Shown here: piece by piece, positions 24,848-64,000 of the stretch
Position numbering within the stretch: the first letter of the stretch is position 1
Layout: the number at the start of each line of letters is the position of its first letter
NCBI RefSeq assembly: GCF_028858725.1
Contig: NC_084768.1
Location: 32,394,664 to 32,458,663, forward strand
Origin: Colius striatus
Lineage: Eukaryota > Chordata > Aves > Coliiformes > Coliidae
DNA: 64,000 nucleotides
Direction of reading: 5' to 3'
Notes under the pieces: model-generated
What the model was told of the DNA's origin: nothing
What the model saw: only the letters and a program-made list of their open reading frames with translations
The model's database searches: none
Made by a program: the position numbers and the translations under genes

Positions 24848-25746
24848 CGGTTTGTCTATCAGCCCAGGCGGGCTGGGTCCCGCGCGCCTCAGCGTCCCGG
24901 GAAGGGGCGCAGGAACTCGGCCCGCCCGGAGCGGGCTGCGCTGCCCTTCTCCCCTGAGGCGGCCTCTCGCCCGCCGAGCCTGCGCCGCTCGTTCACCTCC
25001 ATCCCGAGCTGGAGCGGCACTGCTGAGGTATTAGCTGCGGTTCAGGTTGTGCCTTCCGCCGCCTCAGGCCCTGCCAGACGTGCCTCAAGACCCGCTCTGT
25101 CTCCGCTGGGCGTTGTGCCACGGGCCGTCCTCGGGCGGGAGCAGCGAAGGCGCGGGAGGTCTGTCCGGGCGCGGAGAGGGCCGCGCCGCGGCGGGAGGGG
25201 GGCGTGGAGCGCGGCTGAGGCGGAGGGCGGGGCTGTGCCGGGTGCAAAGCGGCTGCCGGGCGGGTCAGCGGCGCGGGTGGGTTGCTCTGTGCTGAGGCGC
25301 TGTGAGGCGGAGGGCGGAGCAGCCGCCCCGCGGGGGCTAGGGAGGGGGGCCGGTCGCTCGCCCGCCTCAGCTTCGGCCCCGGGCCGGGCGAGACAAAGGC
25401 TCGGTAACGCGGTTGCCGGAGCGCCGCCGGTCGCCTGGTAACCGCCCGCTGCCTCTTTATCCGGGGGCGTCTCCTGGCTGGGGGCGGGGTGTAGCTGAAG
25501 TCCCTGCGGGCGCTCGCTCGCCTGCTCGCTCGGCGGCTCGCCGTGTCCTGCAGCTACTTCTCGTCTCTGCTCCCGTTCCTATGCGGGCTGCGGCAGCGGC
25601 GCTCCCAGCAGCGTGGCGCCTGGCGGGCGGCCCCGCCGGGCAACGGGTCGCTTCCCAGCGAGCGTACCCCGGCCCCTCCGGGGCTGCCCGGCAGCGCCAT
25701 GAGTTCGGAGCCGCCCCGCGCCTCGCTGCTCCGCACCCTGTTTAAG

Positions 25747-61517
<35,771 letters not shown>

Positions 61518-64000
61518 GTTCTGTTCTCTTTGTCCTGAAGAACTGGCAGATCTACCTTCTTGTTAAAAGTTAGGATGTGTCACCACTAACAGTTCAGAAG
61601 CCACAGGTTTATAGCTTGGGAGTATGAATTGCACTTTCTGAGGATAGGTGATAGTAGGAAATAAATTGTCATTGTTCCACTGTGGAATGAAATTGTGTGA
61701 CTGGAATGCAGCTGGTATACCAAGTACATGGGAAGTGAAGTTGGTTGAGGGAACTTGATTCTGTATTCTCTTAAATTCAATGGATCTTTCCCCTGGAAAA
61801 GGAGTAGAGTTGCTGCAGTAGGCTGTGCTTGACCTAAAGCAGCTCTTTAAAACACCTGATGCTTTCCTTGTTTGAAAGTACATCTTTTTCATCCAGTAAA
61901 GCTGTCAGGAAGTAAATATTCCATGATCCTTCGATCTCTGAGTGTTCTGCACATTGAGTTTAAATTTGAATTTAAACAGCATCAGTAACTTACTTGCAGG
62001 GGACTTCTTGAATATTGCCACATCCTTTCAGCTTTTGGAAGTTGGTTTTTACCTCTTTAATTTGGCTGTGTTTACCTGCTACATGGGATTGAGGTAAATG
62101 TGACATATTTTTCTCCAGTGGGATACAGAAACCATCACAGTTTTTTTATGATGAAACCGGTACTAGAACAAAGGAAGTGGGGTTTTTTAACTGATTTGGT
62201 TTGATTCTTCTAGGCACAGAGAGGAGGAGAGAGGTGAGAAGCTGTATAGCAAGCTGAGGATGTTTGTTCTGAGACACATCCTTGAGTCTTTCAGTTTTTC
62301 ATGAATTCTGCTGATTCTGGGAAGTCAGCCTCCTTAGGTGTTCCCAGTTATTTACCCAGCATGCTTACAGAAGTTCAGTTCTCAGGAGGACTGACAAGGG
62401 TCTCCAGTTGAGTGTACTGGAACCAGAGTCAATACATCAATGGCAGAGAGCAGCCACTCATCTGAATAACTGAGTGGTAAAGTGTCTGACGTTTCAAACG
62501 TTATTTCTCACCTTTAGTATTGTCTCATATGTGATGTGTTTGAACAATGATCCTTTGGAAGGTCAGCGCATTCCCCCATTCCCCTCCTTTTGTTGTACCT
62601 TCTGTAAATGATACCTTGCCAGCAGCAATTCAGAGTTTTTCCCAGATTCTAGTTCGAGCTGTATATTATGCATAAATCTGTAAAGCTACAGGCAGAGCCC
62701 TAAGCACAAGAAACATCTTGTAACTAAAATGTGACTCAGTCATGAAAATAAGCTCACACTGTCCACAATAGGCCAAAACCTACCAGAGTACCAAACGGTA
62801 ATATGGACCGCTACAGAAACAAGAAGCACATTTCCTCAAACAGTTTAAAAGGTCAAATGAAACCATTACATCTTCAAAACCAGGAAGTGCCATCTCCTTT
62901 GGAAAGCCAGTTTCATACCTTTGTTCTGCAAATAATTCTTAACAGTGAAGGCAAAGTTGCTGGGCCTGTTCCATAAGTGTAGGCTAACAAATTCATTTGA
63001 CACTTTGGGGTTTTATTTATGTCTAGATAGTCACAAACTTTTAGGTTAGCACTGTGTTTCTGTTTAATCTCATAAACACCCAAAGTTCAGCATAATGGAA
63101 TTGGCACAAAAATGTATGTGAGGAGAGGGGCTGTGTTTACAATGCAACTGCAGTTTCTGGTATTGTAGCACGTGCTTCCTTCCTGGGTGAGGATGGCTTG
63201 GGAAAAGGGAGGAAAGCAAAAAATACTGTGTCGAGTACATTCACGGTTAAGGTACCACAATAAGATTTTCCCTTTGCTCCAAAGATCACTCTTTCAAAGG
63301 TATTTTTATTGAAGAGTATGTAACTGGGAAGGCTTAAGATGAGTCACCTTTTGCTTCTGTAGCTGTCATGGAAACTGGCAAGATGGAAACATTTAAAAAG
63401 CTGGGAAGTGTAACAGTATTCTAAAATCCATATACATGATCTTTATACTTGTAGAACAGCTTTTCTTCATAAGAACTTACAGTTAATGAATATAGGACAG
63501 CCTCTGCAAAAGGAGAGACAAACAGCAGAGCATCTTACTGAGCTGTGAGTGCAGCACACTCAGAGGGTCAGGCCAAGCGCTAATGCGTTGTCCATCACAT
63601 CGTCTGACGTGTTTCCATGGATCTTGTGTGTTCACAGTAACTCTTGCCTGCTGCAGCACTCCTGTTGCAACAATGTTTTGGAAGAGTTTGATGCGTAATT
63701 TTCAAAAAGTAAACGACTTTTTGCAGTGATCTGGGAAAGCTGCATGTTCAGGTCCTAACAAATAGCCCCAAATGCTACTGGGTTGTTAACTCACAGCTGG
63801 CTTCCCCCTGGAGTTGAATGCACATGAATACAGTTCTGGGGCCTAGATGGATCTGTGGCTTACTTGCTCTTCCAGGAGGCTTTCTGTGCCTCCTGTTGAA
63901 GAAGAATGATAGCCATCTAAGCAGTTGCTTCCAGAACTAGCTATCTAGTTCTTAGTTTAAATGCCTGATACTTGGGCATAAAATGCCAAGCTTGACCCTG
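61518..64000 (+). other. Putative CDC14A 3' UTR and downstream DNA
   Basis: AT-rich sequence after the modelled stop. Open frames such as the minus-strand 61563-61892 look like chance. I see no further exon that matches the known mammalian CDC14A C-terminus, and no repeat. Confidence 0.5.
61660..61665 (+). terminator. Possible poly(A) signal AATAAA for CDC14A
   Basis: AATAAA about 140 bp past the tentative stop, followed by TG-rich sequence (gaaattgtgtgactgg). It would give a short 3' UTR if exon 16 is correct. Confidence 0.35.

Noticed and set aside
24839-25441. 200-codon ORF (and several overlapping ones) in the CDC14A CpG island
   Set aside because: Low stop-codon frequency from extreme GC content; many frames are open at once and the peptides are Arg/Ala/Pro-rich junk.

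Overview
The window is vertebrate nuclear DNA, almost certainly from a bird. It holds three protein-coding genes split into GT-AG exons. Several CR1 LINE 3' ends carry the typical ATTCTATG tail, there is one avian-type endogenous retroviral LTR-like block, and the introns are fairly short. Nothing bacterial, viral-replicative or CRISPR-like is present. All gene models below were built by joining exons by hand, checking splice sites and phase, and comparing with the human proteins as I remember them; no database search was run.

Layout. (1) Positions 1-14872, minus strand: SLC30A7 (zinc transporter ZnT7), complete coding sequence in 11 exons (378 aa), with part of the 3' UTR at the left edge. 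(2) About 14200-15600: a CpG-dense, divergent promoter region between SLC30A7 and EXTL2, containing a 3 x 56 bp GC-rich minisatellite. (3) Positions 17014-20572, plus strand: EXTL2 (GT64 glycosyltransferase). The coding sequence has 4 coding exons (331 aa) and starts with a 5-nt coding stub that simple ORF calling misses; the 3' UTR runs to a poly(A) signal at 22648. (4) About 22.7-24.6 kb: AT-rich intergenic DNA. (5) About 24.64-26.3 kb: the CpG-island promoter of CDC14A, with clustered CCAAT/ATTGG boxes. (6) Positions 25747-61517, plus strand: CDC14A (dual-specificity phosphatase), 16 coding exons (611 aa as modelled). The last exon is tentative. The rest of the window is 3' UTR or flank.

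The genes do not form a pathway. SLC30A7 loads zinc into the early secretory pathway, EXTL2 acts on the glycosaminoglycan linker region in the Golgi/ER, and CDC14A is a proline-directed phosphatase linked to actin, cilia and hair cells. SLC30A7 and EXTL2 are linked by a head-to-head promoter.

The points most worth a second look are: a candidate alternative terminal exon in CDC14A intron 3 (open frame in phase with exon 3, good acceptor, AATAAA); inverted CR1 copies flanking CDC14A exons 4-5; the order and orientation EXTL2(+)-CDC14A(+), which differs from the human arrangement I recall; the minisatellite in the shared promoter; and the uncertain, apparently divergent CDC14A C-terminus. I found no clear sign of an undescribed biological system.
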